IMG/VR virus record: IMGVR_UViG_3300035670_000417
Span: 1-44,395 of that record
From: a virus
Direction: 5' to 3' (one strand)
DNA: 44,395 bases
Shown piece by piece: positions 9,235 to 17,534 of this stretch (within the stretch, counting starts at the first letter, position 1; every line of letters begins with the position of its first letter). The notes below the pieces were generated by a model that saw only the letters and a list, made by a program, of their open reading frames with translations, was not told the DNA's origin and made no database searches. Made by a program: the position numbers and the translations under genes.

Positions 9235-10170
9235 ATGCCACTACTGAAACGCAAGCGAGTTCTCGCAGCCAAGATCGAGGGGACCATTGGAACCGCTGAA
9301 GCTTTATCGGCTTCCGATGGTGCGTTCAATGTTTACAACGCGATGATCCAGCCGACTATTGAGATGGAACAACGCGAAGGGCAAGGCGGGTTCGGTTATC
9401 TGTCTAGCGTTCCTGGTGGCTACATTGGAACTGCGACTTTCCGCACAATGCTTGAATGGGACGGTACAGCCACAGAGCCAGCGTGGGCCGATACGTTCTT
9501 TCCTGCCTGCGGTTGGGTAAAGTCTGGACAAGTCTACACTCCACGCAGCGAGGCACCAGGCAGCAACGTCAAGACGCTGACTATCGGCTGTTATGTCGAT
9601 GGCGTGTTCAAGTCGATACGCGGGGCAATGGGGACTTTTGTAGCCACGTTGCCGACTGGAAAAGCTGGCTACATCGACTGGACGTTTACAGGCGTTTTCG
9701 TGAGTCCCACCGATGTCGCTCTGATTACCCCGACCTATCCGACCGACAAGCCCATGCGATTCGCTGGAGGCTTGGCTGAGTGGAATGACGTTAATCTCTG
9801 CATTTCGAGTGCCACGGTCAACGCAAACAACGAAGTCGTTATGCGGGAATGCCCGACGACTGAGGAGGGCTACATTGCAGCTATCGTTGTTAATCGAGTT
9901 CCCACTATCTCAATTGATCCAGAAGCCGCGACAGTCGCAACGCAAGACCGCTGGGCAGCATGGTTAGCTCAGACCGAATACGCACTAGAGCTTGACGTAG
10001 GCGGTCCAGGCAACTCGGTATTAAGCTTCGACGCTCCTAAGGCACAGATCATCAACAACCAGGAAGCGGATCGCGGGCGGATGGTCACAGATACTATTGA
10101 GTTCCAGTGCAATAAAAACGGTGCGACCCACGACCAAGAACTTTCAATAACATTCACAGCAGCCACGTAA
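9235..10170 (+). CDS. Major tail tube protein
   Basis: A 311-residue beta-rich protein. The opening KRVLAAKIEGTIGTAEALS is the family-typical start of siphovirus tube proteins, followed by FRTMLEWDGTATEPAWADTFFPACGWV and a second half with repeated strand pattern. It polymerises into the tail tube around the tape measure. Its position directly before the frameshifted chaperone pair and tape measure gene is diagnostic. Confidence 0.8.
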   Translation: MPLLKRKRVLAAKIEGTIGTAEALSASDGAFNVYNAMIQPTIEMEQREGQGGFGYLSSVPGGYIGTATFRTMLEWDGTATEPAWADTFFPACGWVKSGQVYTPRSEAPGSNVKTLTIGCYVDGVFKSIRGAMGTFVATLPTGKAGYIDWTFTGVFVSPTDVALITPTYPTDKPMRFAGGLAEWNDVNLCISSATVNANNEVVMRECPTTEEGYIAAIVVNRVPTISIDPEAATVATQDRWAAWLAQTEYALELDVGGPGNSVLSFDAPKAQIINNQEADRGRMVTDTIEFQCNKNGATHDQELSITFTAAT

Positions 10171-10173
10171 CAC

Positions 10174-10533
10174 ATGCCAGCGTTTTTAGAACCAAACCAA
10201 AAGTTTCCAGTCGTTCTCGACATCGATAAAGACAAGCCGGAAGAATTGAGGCCGACGTTCTTTGTGACCTCGTTATCGATGCGAGAGCAAGAACGTCTGT
10301 CGGATGGTCTCGACGAATCGATCAAGAAGGACACTACGAAAGAGATATTTCAGGCGACGTGCGAGCTGCTGAGCAAGTATTTGGTCGGCTGGAAGAATAT
10401 GGGTCAGTTCGAGTTTGGCTGTGATGTACAGGAGTTTTTAACTCACGGCGAGGCTCGCGAACTGCTGCGGAAGATACTCGCTAACCAGCATGTACAACCA
10501 GAAGAAAAAAAAAGCTCAGAGTCGCAGCCCTGA
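10174..10533 (+). CDS. Tail assembly chaperone, short form (G-like)
   Basis: A 119-residue helical protein between tail tube and tape measure, the conserved place for the tail chaperone that wraps the tape measure during assembly. The helical core includes SMREQERLSDGLDESIKKD and EIFQATCELLSKYLVGWKN. Its last codons run over an unbroken A9 tract (10505-10513) and end at TGA 10531. That tract is the likely frameshift site giving the longer form listed next. Confidence 0.8.
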   Translation: MPAFLEPNQKFPVVLDIDKDKPEELRPTFFVTSLSMREQERLSDGLDESIKKDTTKEIFQATCELLSKYLVGWKNMGQFEFGCDVQEFLTHGEARELLRKILANQHVQPEEKKSSESQP

Positions 10534-10835
10534 TTCGTCACGGCAAACTGTGTAAATACTGCACAGACTTCGAGTGTAGTGATAAGGAAGGCAATGAGAT
10601 CGAATGTCCCTGCTGCAATGGCCAGGGATGTCCAGAGTGCAACGAAGGAACGCTGGAACTAGACGGATGCCCGAACAGGTTTTGCAGGTCGGTTGCTAAT
10701 GTGGTCACGATGACAGAATTATTCGGGAAAGGGTTGCCTCCCGTAGCTGGTGGTGTGCTGGATCAGTCAGCGTGGTTTATCAATGCTTCGCGTTTTTTAG
10801 AGTCTGAGGAGGCAGCTATCAAAGCTGAAAAATAG
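10174..10835 (+). CDS. Tail assembly chaperone, -1 frameshift fusion (G-T-like)
   Basis: After A9 at 10505-10513 the -1 frame is open without a stop from the shift site to TAG 10833, one base before the tape measure ATG at 10836. This frame has no start codon of its own near its beginning, so it is only expressible as a fusion: about 114 residues of the short form plus about 107 extra. The extension opens KLRVAALIRHGKLC and contains twelve cysteines, including CPCCNGQGCPEC and a nearby CKYC, so a zinc-binding domain is expected. It ends with helix FINASRFLESEEAAIKAEK. Either ribosomal slippage on A AAA AAA or polymerase slippage could produce it. Confidence 0.8.
10505..10513 (+). promoter_or_regulatory. 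A9 slippery site for the tail chaperone frameshift
   Basis: Nine consecutive A in phase GAA GAA AAA AAA AGC. The heptamer A AAA AAA (10506-10512) allows tandem tRNA-Lys slippage by -1. Insertion of one extra A during transcription gives the same frame. Position near the end of the short frame and just before the open -1 frame matches the conserved arrangement in long-tailed phages. Confidence 0.75.
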
Positions 10836-12101
10836 ATGCCTAGCGAAGCCGCGACTGTCATAATCGATGCCGAAGACTTGGCGTCAAAGAAGATCGAAGC
10901 TGCTGCCAAGGCCATCGAGAACAACATCAAAGGCATTAAAGAAGTTGGTGGTCGTGCTAAAGCCTCCACCGAGTTTATTGGCACGCTAGCTAACTCTCTC
11001 GGCGGAACTGAAATCGGAAGCTACGCAGGGCAGCTAGCTGGACTTACAGAAAAGGTATCACAATTTTCTGAGGTTCAGAAGGTAGGTGGTGCCGGGGCTA
11101 TGGCGTTTAAGGCTGGTCTTGTTGGTGTGGCCGCTGTCATTACCTATCAGGTATCTACCGCAATAGCCAAGATGGTATTTGACATCGATGGCGCAGAAAA
11201 ACGCATGCGAGAAGCATTCGCGGCAATGGATGATGCGGCACAAGGCTTTGCAACCGCACAATCTCGCCGACATGCCAAGGACATGGAAGAACTGCAGATA
11301 GGAACTGCGGAAGAGCAAAACGAAAAGCAACTCGCGAAGCTAGCTGAACTTAACAAAGAGCTAGCGGTTTCTGGCCAGCGTTATCAACAACTGGCTACTC
11401 AGCAGCAAGTGTTGGCTGAAAGCGCCAGCCTGTGGGATCAATATGTAAGCGGTGCATCAAAGTCACAGATCGAGGACTTAGAAAAACGCAGGCAGCTAGA
11501 ACTTGATAATTTCCATAGACTCCAAGATCAGCAAACGGCAGTTCGTGACCTGCTGGATGAAGAAAAGAAATTAACAGGGGAACGCAAGCTAGCAGCAGCG
11601 GCAAGCGAAAAGTCAGACGCCTACATTCAAACGCTCAAAGAAGAGTTGGAATTACTCAAGGCGACCAAGGAAGAGGTACTCGCGATCACGGCAGCCAGAA
11701 ATACCACAGCCGAGGACAGAGGACAGGCAGAGCAACTGCTAAAGCAAATCGATGCGATCAAGCAAGCTGCCGAAGAAGAAAAGAAGGCTGCCGACGCAAG
11801 GGAGCGAGCCAACCAGAAAGCCGAGCAAGACATGCAGCGGCTAATGAGCCAGCGGGAAAACCTGGAAGAAAAGCTAAAGGAAGAAGAGCTAGCACGAGCT
11901 AAGCGACTGAACGCCGAGACTAGCCTGTCCGGTTCGCAGTCTCGCCTACTCACTCGCGGCCCAGGTGACGACCAGCAAAAACAGATCGTGGACAACACCA
12001 AGAAGACCGCTGACAAGCTGGAAGAAGTTAAAAACGAGATTAGCAAACTGACTATGAAAAATCCAGGTATGGCAACGCAAACGCTGGAGATCGTAGAATG
12101 A
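10836..12101 (+). CDS. Tape measure protein
   Basis: A 421-residue helical, Ala/Lys/Glu-rich protein following the chaperone pair directly (start one base after the fusion stop). Residues about 90-115 form a hydrophobic segment (GLVGVAAVITYQVSTAIAKM), typical of tape measures inserted in the host membrane. Residues about 160-400 are long charged coiled coil (for example LAKLAELNKELAVSGQRYQ). Length would set a rather short tail, of the order of 60 nm if the usual 0.15 nm per residue holds. Overlaps the next gene by four bases (ATGA). Confidence 0.78.
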   Translation: MPSEAATVIIDAEDLASKKIEAAAKAIENNIKGIKEVGGRAKASTEFIGTLANSLGGTEIGSYAGQLAGLTEKVSQFSEVQKVGGAGAMAFKAGLVGVAAVITYQVSTAIAKMVFDIDGAEKRMREAFAAMDDAAQGFATAQSRRHAKDMEELQIGTAEEQNEKQLAKLAELNKELAVSGQRYQQLATQQQVLAESASLWDQYVSGASKSQIEDLEKRRQLELDNFHRLQDQQTAVRDLLDEEKKLTGERKLAAAASEKSDAYIQTLKEELELLKATKEEVLAITAARNTTAEDRGQAEQLLKQIDAIKQAAEEEKKAADARERANQKAEQDMQRLMSQRENLEEKLKEEELARAKRLNAETSLSGSQSRLLTRGPGDDQQKQIVDNTKKTADKLEEVKNEISKLTMKNPGMATQTLEIVE

Positions 12102-12958
12102 GCATAGTCAGCGTGGAAAAAGGCTGGTCACGCACATCGAGCCAGGGAAGCAGCTCGGATGGCAAGACGTTCAGTCTGTCATTTACCGAAGGCTGGCAGG
12201 TCGTTCACTCTGCCGACGCGACTGAGCTGGAAATACTCAACGCACCAGGACTGCCACAGGTTCGCGATTTCTATCCAGACACGTTCGTACCATGTACTTC
12301 GGTTGGTCCGGTGTCTAAGCTCGGCCCGATATTTTCCATCGTCATGATTCAGTATGACGGCGAGGTCGGTCCTAACGGTTTTGACGATCCACCAGAAAAC
12401 AAGCTACCGGAATACACCTGGAGCGATAGTACAACGAGCGAAGCCATTGACGAAGACTGGGACGGTAATCCGATTGTCACTGCCAACGATGAGCCCATCC
12501 AAGGCGTTACGATGGACATCGCCGATCAGACGCTAACGATCACTCGCAACTATTTGTTATTTTCTCCTTGGCTTACGCATCAGTATCGGCACTCAGTCAA
12601 CTCAGACGCATTCGCAGGCTATCCAGCCGGTACAGCCAGGCTCGTTGGGTTTTCCGCATCTAACCAAGTATCGGAAAATGGCTCGTACACATATTGGAAA
12701 GTAAACGCCAAAGTTCAGTTTCGCTATCCGTATAACACGACCGCCGAAAAGGCTTGGTATGCGAGAGTTAGGCACGAGGGCTTTTACGTCAAGGTCGATG
12801 GCAATGTTGTTCGGGCAACTGATGACTACGGCGAGCCAACTACAAAGCCTGTGCTATTGAAAGCGGACGGCACGGAAGAAACCGATTCGGACAACGCACA
12901 CTGGCTAGAGTTCAAACGATACCAACCACTTCCATACGCAGCATTAGGATTGATCTAA
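12098..12958 (+). CDS. Tail tip / distal tail structural protein
   Basis: A 286-residue beta-rich acidic protein with no recognisable enzyme motif. It follows the tape measure with ATGA overlap, the place for distal tail or tail-tip hub proteins. Notable stretches are SFTEGWQVVHSADATELEI and FRYPYNTTAEKAWYARVRHEGFYV region by region. I do not recognise the family. A baseplate or tip role is inferred from gene order only. Confidence 0.5.
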   Translation: MSIVSVEKGWSRTSSQGSSSDGKTFSLSFTEGWQVVHSADATELEILNAPGLPQVRDFYPDTFVPCTSVGPVSKLGPIFSIVMIQYDGEVGPNGFDDPPENKLPEYTWSDSTTSEAIDEDWDGNPIVTANDEPIQGVTMDIADQTLTITRNYLLFSPWLTHQYRHSVNSDAFAGYPAGTARLVGFSASNQVSENGSYTYWKVNAKVQFRYPYNTTAEKAWYARVRHEGFYVKVDGNVVRATDDYGEPTTKPVLLKADGTEETDSDNAHWLEFKRYQPLPYAALGLI

Positions 12959-12959
12959 A

Positions 12960-13328
12960 ATGGCCAATGAAATCAGCGTCAGCGGACGCTTAAAAGTCGT
13001 CAACGCTTCTGGCGTTCCTTATTTTGATCGCGTGATTTCCACCAAGCAATTTACGCAAGCCGCTATCGGTGGACCAACGCCAGGTTATCTAAGCATTGGC
13101 ACCACAGAGGAGTCTACAGCATTCACAGAGCTAACCACTGAGGGCTGGCTCATTATGGAAAATCTCGACACGACCAACTATGTTGAGTGGGGCTTTTCGA
13201 CTGGCGTTTATGGTGGTCGATTGGAGGCGGGCGAGTTCGCTATCTTCCGCACCAACCCAGCATTGACGCTTTACCTCAAGGCCAACACTGCCGCGTGCAA
13301 GGTTCTCGTCAACTGCCTAGAGGATTAA
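12960..13328 (+). CDS. Small tail-tip beta protein
   Basis: A 122-residue protein, probably all-beta (GRLKVVNASGVPYFDRVIS, TEGWLIMENLDTTNYVEWG, ALTLYLKANTAACKVLVNC). The pattern of a short jelly roll ending in strand-loop-strand resembles small minor virion proteins. It starts one base after the previous stop and its stop abuts the next ATG, so it belongs to the tail-tip operon. No specific function can be assigned. Confidence 0.45.
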   Translation: MANEISVSGRLKVVNASGVPYFDRVISTKQFTQAAIGGPTPGYLSIGTTEESTAFTELTTEGWLIMENLDTTNYVEWGFSTGVYGGRLEAGEFAIFRTNPALTLYLKANTAACKVLVNCLED

Positions 13329-14174
13329 ATGGCTGACATTGGTGTCTTTACTAAAGAGACGGCGAAGGAACTTCTAGCGGCGTATAGGCAACTCAAGTCG
13401 AGCGGCCTGCTTGCTCCTGGTGTTCTTCAGTCGTTGATTCGTGGGAGACCCGAGTTTACCGAGGAACCTAAAAAGTTTACCAACATTTCCGGCGATCTTA
13501 TCCCGCCCTATGCCTGCATGCAGGTCGTGGGGACTGAAACAATAGGCGGGCAGACATTCTTGCAGGTCGATAAGCCTGCCGACGTCGACGGTATAGCTGG
13601 GCCATATATTTTTAATTGGCATTATGCGGTTGAGCCTACTCGACAAGGTGTCGCGCAAAAGCATCGAATCGTCAGGGCGTATAGTGCTGGAGGTGACGCA
13701 ACTGCTGGCGATAAATGGCAACCCGTCGTTGGCGACTGGACCATCGAGCAAGATGACGGTGGGCAATTCACAATGTGCGGCGAGGACGTTCCAGCGTCCG
13801 ACGTTCACGCTATACCTGTCGTCAAAATTGCTATTGGTGGCGGCGGTGGTGGCAGTGGTGCATCCATAGAAGGCACACTGGTTTCAATTGAAACCGCTGG
13901 CACCTCATCGCCATACAATGGCCTAGTGATAGCGACGATAACAGTCGTTGTTGCCCCATGCGACCGTCCAGAATTGATCGGGACGGACGTTGAGGTTGTC
14001 GATCATTCCGAATGCGTGTTCGACTTGACTGAAGAACAGTTGTCCGGCGTGTGGGTGTGGGCATCTGAAAAGATTGCTGAGTCTTTAGCCGTAGGTGCTG
14101 ATCTAGGCACATTGACGCCTTGCCATTGGTCAGCAGATGACCGCTGCTGCGTTGCTGCCGATTCGGGAGCATAA
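13329..14174 (+). CDS. Tail-associated protein with glycine hinge
   Basis: A 281-residue protein. Residues 1-35 are helical (TKETAKELLAAYRQLKSSG), the middle is beta-rich, and a glycine run (GGGGGGSGAS, about residues 172-181) separates a C-terminal domain. Such hinges are common in tail tip and fibre-attachment proteins. Family unknown. It lies in a tightly packed tail-tip operon. Confidence 0.45.
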   Translation: MADIGVFTKETAKELLAAYRQLKSSGLLAPGVLQSLIRGRPEFTEEPKKFTNISGDLIPPYACMQVVGTETIGGQTFLQVDKPADVDGIAGPYIFNWHYAVEPTRQGVAQKHRIVRAYSAGGDATAGDKWQPVVGDWTIEQDDGGQFTMCGEDVPASDVHAIPVVKIAIGGGGGGSGASIEGTLVSIETAGTSSPYNGLVIATITVVVAPCDRPELIGTDVEVVDHSECVFDLTEEQLSGVWVWASEKIAESLAVGADLGTLTPCHWSADDRCCVAADSGA

Positions 14175-14175
14175 C

Positions 14176-15273
14176 ATGCCAACTAAGCGATGTTGCTGCC
14201 GCACCATCCCCTGTCTGCTGCTTACCGATAATTTCAACCGAGCTGACTCTTCTGATCTCGGCTCTGACTGGGAAATTATCAGCGGTTCACCCGAGATCAC
14301 TTCCAATGTCTGCGAAATGACAGCGGGCGAGATGATCGCTACGGTAGTACGTAATCCTGGTAGTCGACGTGGTAGTTTTATCCTGCCTCTGAAGACCACA
14401 GGAAGCGGACCTTGGGAAGTTGAAATCTGGATGAATTATGGAGACGGTGTTAATCATCAGGTAGCATCTGTTGAGTGGTCGTCTACTGAAATGACGATGA
14501 CTGTCGGTGGGCAAACCAGAACGATTGATAACGTCGATGTCGGCCAGCCGCCAGAATTAATTTGGGGACTATCCTCGGTCGATTACTATGTCCTCCAAGT
14601 CAGTATGACGAACCGATTGTTTTACGTTTCCTTTTCTGGTGATGAGGGCGGTGCGTCCGTCTGGGATCACGAATTTGTGATGCCAACCGCTGGAGGTGGG
14701 CGAGTCGCGATTAAGGTTATTTCTGGGACAGTGCAACTCTGCCCGAATGTCGGTGGAGAAACTGCACTGGAGTTCTATAGGCATTTTGACGACGATCAAA
14801 CATGCCCCGATTACGCTTGCGAATGCACGCCAGCCGGAACGCCAGCCGGTGATAGAAGATGGAAGCCGTGGAGGACGCGGATTGATTTCTACTCCGACGA
14901 TGGAGCTGGTTTGGGGTGTGATGTGTTCAACGGAGGTTATTTGATTTTCGAAATTGCGGAGGATGGCGGAACAGAGCCAGGCGGCAATACATGGCGATGC
15001 GTCGAGGGTGAGATTGATTTTGTTAGCTACGGCTACGGGACCGGGAATGAAGTCGAATACTATTGCGGCACTCCGACTTCGTTTTTAGCGATCAATTTTA
15101 ACCCTGTGGACTGCACGATTTCTGACGGTCTATCGGCACTTGCCGTTGACTCATGCGACCCGTTTTCAATCACGTTTGAAACTGTAGAAACGACCGACAT
15201 CACGACTCCATGCAATCCCTGCGTTGATAGCCTCGGCTCGTTCTATGCGATCATGACGGACGCCACGCCATGA
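14176..15273 (+). CDS. Cys-rich tail-tip / adhesin protein
   Basis: About 365 residues from ATG 14176 (chosen because it follows the previous stop by one base and GGGAG lies upstream; the frame is open back to 14137). It opens with a cysteine cluster (KRCCCRTIPCLLL), then a concanavalin-like beta domain (residues about 15-205), then a Cys-bearing second domain with CPDYACECTPAGTPAG. The lectin-like fold and Cys pairs suggest an external receptor-binding or fibre-anchoring role. No enzyme motif is visible. Confidence 0.45.
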   Translation: MPTKRCCCRTIPCLLLTDNFNRADSSDLGSDWEIISGSPEITSNVCEMTAGEMIATVVRNPGSRRGSFILPLKTTGSGPWEVEIWMNYGDGVNHQVASVEWSSTEMTMTVGGQTRTIDNVDVGQPPELIWGLSSVDYYVLQVSMTNRLFYVSFSGDEGGASVWDHEFVMPTAGGGRVAIKVISGTVQLCPNVGGETALEFYRHFDDDQTCPDYACECTPAGTPAGDRRWKPWRTRIDFYSDDGAGLGCDVFNGGYLIFEIAEDGGTEPGGNTWRCVEGEIDFVSYGYGTGNEVEYYCGTPTSFLAINFNPVDCTISDGLSALAVDSCDPFSITFETVETTDITTPCNPCVDSLGSFYAIMTDATP

Positions 15274-15689
15274 CCGGATGCGAATGTCCAATCGCGGGGT
15301 TCTGCCATCGCCACAACATCCAGAAAAATGAACACTGGCACAGGCTCTGCCAGACAAAGCCTTCCTACTTCCAGGCGTGGGAGCAAGGACGCGGGCCGGG
15401 ACAACCGATCGAGCAACAACCTGCCGACACTTTGCCAGCAGACGACCGACGAACCAGACTGGCAGCTAGAAAAGCCTCTGTCGCAGAACGCAAGGCTCGC
15501 TCGCAGCGGATGATTGGTTGGGTGATGTTCTTTAGGCATCCAGGCGAAAGAGGCTTAGGCGATACGCTGCAGCGACTTAAATCAATGGCCCCGAAGCAGC
15601 TCAAGATTGAACTGGCTAAGATGCAAAAAGAATGTGCCTGTCGAACATTGGACGCAGTGAAAATGTGGAATGAAAGGCATCCGTACTAG
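15270..15689 (+). CDS. Small Cys/His-rich protein at the end of the tail operon
   Basis: A 139-residue protein. The N-terminus has a metal-site-like cluster (CECPIAGFCHRHNIQK, then HWHRLC), followed by a disordered Gln/Asp/Arg-rich stretch and a helical C-terminus that ends with two more cysteines. It overlaps the previous gene by four bases and meets the integrase gene tail to tail (four-base overlap of stops). A virion or assembly accessory role is inferred from operon membership. Confidence 0.45.
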   Translation: MTGCECPIAGFCHRHNIQKNEHWHRLCQTKPSYFQAWEQGRGPGQPIEQQPADTLPADDRRTRLAARKASVAERKARSQRMIGWVMFFRHPGERGLGDTLQRLKSMAPKQLKIELAKMQKECACRTLDAVKMWNERHPY

Positions 15690-16705
15690 CCATGCCTGAT
15701 TTTCAGTTCCGGCTTTCTTCCCAGCCCAGGATTAGCCAGCAGCGTTTCGAGCGGTGATTTTGATGCTGTGGCTTTGTCTTTGTTCGCATGCACATAAATT
15801 TCGGTTGTGCGAATATCCGTGTGGCCAAGCAGCACTTGCAGAGTCCTAATATCAACGCCCTGCTCGTTGCTGTGGGTGGCCCAGCTATGGCGCAGACAAT
15901 GTGATGTGATTCGTTTATCGATGCCAGCTTTCTTTACTGCTTGCGTGATGCATCTGCCGATGTGCGATTTGTCGCGATGGTGCCGATAAAGAACACCAGA
16001 TCGCGGGCATCGGCTGTAATTATCGCTAGCGAATAAATACCACCAAGCAAACTGCATGTGAGCTGATTTACATTTGCGTCCAAAGCCGTCTGGTAGCGAA
16101 ACACCATTCAATCCCATTCGCTGGTCATCAGCATGCAATACCCGCATCGATTCTATTTGCTTGCGGACGAGATCATGTAAGCACTCTGGAAAGCCAACGT
16201 ACCGCGATTTATCGCCTTTTCCAGAATGAATATGAATTTGCTTTCGCTCAAAGGAAATGTCTTTAATTCTGAGCTTGGCGACATCACCGATTCTTAACCC
16301 GCAGCCGTACATAAGTTGGGCGGCTAACAGCTCCACACCACGCAACTGCTGGAAAAGTGCAATAAGCTCAGACTGATCAACCACTTCGCGGACGTTTGAC
16401 GGTCGCTGTGATCGTAATGCCGAGACGTTTTCGAGTGGCTGATTGAGTATTTCGCGGTACAAATAACAGACAGATTGCAAAGCGAGGTTTTGGGTGTTTT
16501 TACTAACCCACTGCCGCCCATTTGCTAGAGATGACAGCCAACGCTCAACCTCTGGCCTGCCGCATTCCGCTGGATGCTTCCACTGCCCAGACTCATTTTT
16601 TACGAACAGCAAATACTGATAGCACCAGTGCCAGTAAGTCTTGAATGTAGATTCCGACTTCCCTGTCGCTCTGATGCGATACAGTATCTGTTGTTTGAGT
16701 TTCAT
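15686..16705 (-). CDS. intI: Integron integrase (IntI family tyrosine recombinase)
   Basis: This 339-residue enzyme is expected to recombine attC and attI sites. Catalytic residues fit tyrosine recombinases: R138 (YGCGLRI), lysine in GKGDKSR (near 163-166), H269-x-x-R272 (SHCLRH), H295 (LLGH) and nucleophile Y304 (TEIYVH). Residues about 201-247 hold the additional IntI-specific segment (GVSLPDGFGRK, then FAWWYLFAS, then RSGVLYRHH) absent from XerC/D. The C-terminal SPLETL also mirrors IntI1 (SPLDAL). It shares orientation with the cassettes and lies downstream of them, unlike class 1 integrons. No ribosome site is evident before ATG 16705. It is the only integrase in the window and sits in a typical phage int position. 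Confidence 0.9.
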   Translation of the reverse strand: MKLKQQILYRIRATGKSESTFKTYWHWCYQYLLFVKNESGQWKHPAECGRPEVERWLSSLANGRQWVSKNTQNLALQSVCYLYREILNQPLENVSALRSQRPSNVREVVDQSELIALFQQLRGVELLAAQLMYGCGLRIGDVAKLRIKDISFERKQIHIHSGKGDKSRYVGFPECLHDLVRKQIESMRVLHADDQRMGLNGVSLPDGFGRKCKSAHMQFAWWYLFASDNYSRCPRSGVLYRHHRDKSHIGRCITQAVKKAGIDKRITSHCLRHSWATHSNEQGVDIRTLQVLLGHTDIRTTEIYVHANKDKATASKSPLETLLANPGLGRKPELKIRHG

Positions 16706-16719
16706 GTTATATCTGCGCA

Positions 16720-16736
16720 GTTTTAATAGTTAAAAC
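16720..16736. promoter_or_regulatory. Perfect inverted repeat before intI
   Basis: GTTTTAA-TAG-TTAAAAC is a perfect 7-bp palindrome with a 3-base centre, 15 bases upstream of the intI start. It could be an operator for intI or part of a core recombination site (GTTAAAA resembles GTTRRRY imperfectly). It does not match the CTGT-N8-ACAG LexA box that controls many other intI genes. Confidence 0.5.
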
Positions 16737-16766
16737 GTGTTGGAAGCAGCGAATAAGTTGTTCCCA
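16720..16766 (-). repeat. Truncated attC (R'' half only) next to intI
   Basis: The last cassette should end with an attC whose R'' pairs with its own head. The expected core TGGGAAC is present (16760-16766 on the plus strand as GTTCCCA) and its 9-mer GTTCCCACG is identical to the cassette head at 16953-16945. No matching L'/R' arm follows before the intI start. So either the 3' half was lost or this is a junction with an atypical att site. Confidence 0.55.
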
Positions 16767-16792
16767 CGAGAGGGTAATCGGCCTTCGTGGCC

Positions 16793-17038
16793 TCATGCTG
16801 TATCTTTTGCGAGCCTTGTGCCACATACAACGCATCCATAATGTCGTCCGTCCTTATCAAAGTACGTCACCAATCTGTATTTCTTGCATCTGGCACAATG
16901 CGGCTCGTGGGAACGGGCCGGGATTGCCATCCTCTGTTCCCCTCCGTGGGAACAACCGGATGCAACAGACGAGCACGGACAACTGGCGAAGCAACTGTGC
17001 CACGCGCCACAATGTTCACAAATGTAGTTGAAGCTCAT
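16793..17038 (-). CDS. Cassette 12: zinc-ribbon protein
   Basis: An 81-residue protein with two treble-clef-like Cys clusters: CEHCG near residue 7, CARCKKY near 51 and CVVCGTRL near 70. The last two pairs form a probable zinc ribbon. ATG 17038 lies in the loop of attC 10, so the first 30 or so residues are encoded by the attC itself and the rest by the cassette proper. No clear ribosome site. Function unknown; it is the last cassette before intI. Confidence 0.55.
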   Translation of the reverse strand: MSFNYICEHCGAWHSCFASCPCSSVASGCSHGGEQRMAIPARSHEPHCARCKKYRLVTYFDKDGRHYGCVVCGTRLAKDTA

Positions 17039-17072
17039 ATTAGTGCTCGCTGTTGATCCCGGCCCGTTCAAC
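16947..17072 (-). repeat. attC site 10
   Basis: R'' GTTGAAC (17072-17066) pairs through a long imperfect stem with R' GTTCCCA (16953-16947). The 3' arm, read on the plus strand, has an extra G and extra A relative to the 5' arm (GATGCAAC against GATCAAC; CAGACGAG against CAGCGAG), as in the other sites. Length 126, with a loop containing the start of the next cassette gene. Confidence 0.75.
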
Positions 17073-17075
17073 GCA

Positions 17076-17408
17076 TCAACGGTCGTACTTATCTACCACG
17101 CTTTTGAAGTACTGTTTCAACGCTGTAATATCTGGTTTATCGTAAAGCCTTGTTACCGCTCCACAAACTGGGCACTTCCATCGTCCCTCGCCTGCATACC
17201 AACAATCGCCATCAGTGCAACTGCTTGGCGGGTCATACCAATGCGTCTGAATGTATTCCAATTCACGCACCTCATACCCTCGCAAACAATCTTTGTTTGG
17301 GCACCGCACGATAGTTGCGGCGATACGGTTCTCAATCTTTTCGTTTACTTTCGCGAGATCAGCGTTAATGCTGTCCCGTTGCTTTTTCAGTTCTTCCAGT
17401 GATTCCAT
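17076..17408 (-). CDS. Cassette 11: coiled-coil zinc-ribbon protein
   Basis: A 110-residue protein. Residues 1-30 form a coiled coil (SLEELKKQRDSINADLAKVN). The rest carries Cys pairs CPNKDC, CTDGDC and CPVCGAVTRLY, fitting one or two zinc ribbons. ATG 17408 follows the attC 9 crossover by about ten bases, so transcription must come from upstream. Function unknown; adaptor or nucleic-acid-binding roles are possible. Confidence 0.6.
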   Translation of the reverse strand: MESLEELKKQRDSINADLAKVNEKIENRIAATIVRCPNKDCLRGYEVRELEYIQTHWYDPPSSCTDGDCWYAGEGRWKCPVCGAVTRLYDKPDITALKQYFKSVVDKYDR

Positions 17409-17412
17409 GAGC

Positions 17413-17501
17413 GTTGAACAATTGATTGTAGAAACCCGCTAAATGCTCCAACGTGGAGGGAAGCCGCAGCGGTCGCGGGTTCCTAAATCAAAGCGTTGGC
17501 C
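17413..17501 (-). repeat. attC site 9
   Basis: R'' GGCCAAC (17501-17495) and R' GTTCAAC (17419-17413) flank arms that match as TTGATTTAG against TTGATTGTAG (extra G) and GGAACCCGC against GAAACCCGC. Loop about 35 bases. 89 bases in all, a usual attC length. Its R'' 9-mer equals the head of cassette 10, which defines that cassette. Confidence 0.8.
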
Positions 17502-17534
17502 CGACCGGGCCTGGGACCTCCGCAGCAGGCAATC

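Noticed and set aside
16720-16736. LexA box controlling intI
   Set aside because: The palindrome before intI does not match CTGT-N8-ACAG or other LexA patterns I know.
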